A model generated the notes under the pieces. That model did not search any database, had not been told where the DNA came from, and saw only the letters and a program-made list of their open reading frames with translations. The translations under genes and the position numbers were made by a program. A stretch of DNA of 5,780 nucleotides from an uncultured Alphaproteobacteria bacterium (GTDB lineage: Bacteria > Pseudomonadota > Alphaproteobacteria > Sneathiellales > Sneathiellaceae), in contig CALEMG010000323.1 of NCBI GenBank assembly GCA_937910835.1, positions 1-5,780 of the forward strand, read 5' to 3'. Positions 5,667 through 5,780 of the stretch are shown in pieces. Position 1 is the stretch's first letter; each line of letters opens with the position of its first letter.

Positions 5667-5780
5667 TTAAATATCCAGAATTGCCATCATTTCATCACGC
5701 ATAATAAATTTCTGCGGTTTTCCGGTGACAGTCATCGGAAGCTCAGAGACAAATCGCACATAGCGCGGCACCTTGTAATG
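5667..5780 (-). CDS. Acyl-CoA synthetase (AMP-dependent), C-terminal end, truncated by window edge
   Basis: Minus-strand translation from the right edge gives 37 residues and a TAA stop. They begin HYKVPRYVRFVSELPMTVTG and continue KPQKFIMRDEM before ending ILDI. This is the C-terminal subdomain of adenylate-forming acyl-CoA ligases. The PMTVTGKPQK segment (residues 15-24 of the fragment) is the A10 motif, whose Lys after TG (K21) contacts the adenylate in the first half-reaction. The KVPRYVRFV strand before it is also characteristic. The remainder lies beyond the window. It cannot be the same gene as the ligase at the left edge, which is the start of a separate gene. It converges on the saccharopine dehydrogenase gene across an 88-bp AT-rich spacer. 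Substrate is unknown. Confidence 0.85.
   Translation of the reverse strand, partial: HYKVPRYVRFVSELPMTVTGKPQKFIMRDEMMAILDI

Noticed and set aside
1..5780. Mobile element, CRISPR array, defence island or phage genes
   Set aside because: No transposase or integrase coding, no spaced direct repeats and no terminal inverted repeats are visible. All sizeable genes belong to known metabolic or envelope families.

Overview
The window looks like chromosomal DNA of a Gram-negative bacterium, most plausibly an alphaproteobacterium. This is inferred from the moderately GC-rich coding style, a predicted outer-membrane LpxR-type beta-barrel with a C-terminal Phe, and the mix of acyl-CoA metabolism and saccharopine-type lysine genes. 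I see no mobile element, CRISPR array, tRNA or rRNA.

Layout: (1) The left part is on the minus strand. A crotonase-family enoyl-CoA hydratase/isomerase gene (795-1619) is followed after 73 bp by the N-terminal 240 codons of a medium-chain-type acyl-CoA synthetase that runs off the left edge. The two probably form one fatty- or organic-acid catabolic transcription unit. (2) A 210-bp divergent intergenic region (1620-1829) holds several short palindromes. (3) On the plus strand, 1830-2840 encodes a secreted LpxR-family (DUF2219) lipid A 3'-O-deacylase-like protein. (4) A short spacer contains a weak terminator-like stem and a good sigma-70-like promoter. (5) Two tightly linked plus-strand genes follow: an ALDH7/antiquitin-type alpha-aminoadipic semialdehyde dehydrogenase (to 4483) and, 15 bp later, a LYS1-type saccharopine dehydrogenase (NAD+, L-lysine-forming; 4499-5578). 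(6) An 88-bp very AT-rich spacer separates these from the C-terminal 37 residues of another adenylate-forming acyl-CoA synthetase (minus strand, 5667 to the right edge), which is too short to appear in a simple ORF scan.

How they fit together: the pair at 2975-5578 gives two of the three steps of the saccharopine route of lysine breakdown, lysine to saccharopine and aminoadipate semialdehyde to 2-aminoadipate. The middle enzyme, a glutamate-forming saccharopine dehydrogenase, is not in the window. The downstream carbon of 2-aminoadipate eventually becomes acyl-CoA, so the flanking CoA ligases and crotonase fit a catabolic neighbourhood, but a direct link is only inference. The LpxR-like gene acts at the outer membrane and has no evident metabolic tie to its neighbours.

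Most of the window is recognisable. I do not see clear evidence for an undescribed system. The points most worth checking are the LYS1-type/ALDH7 pairing in a bacterium, the non-canonical first oxyanion-hole segment of the crotonase, and the start-site and promoter arrangement ahead of the lysine operon.
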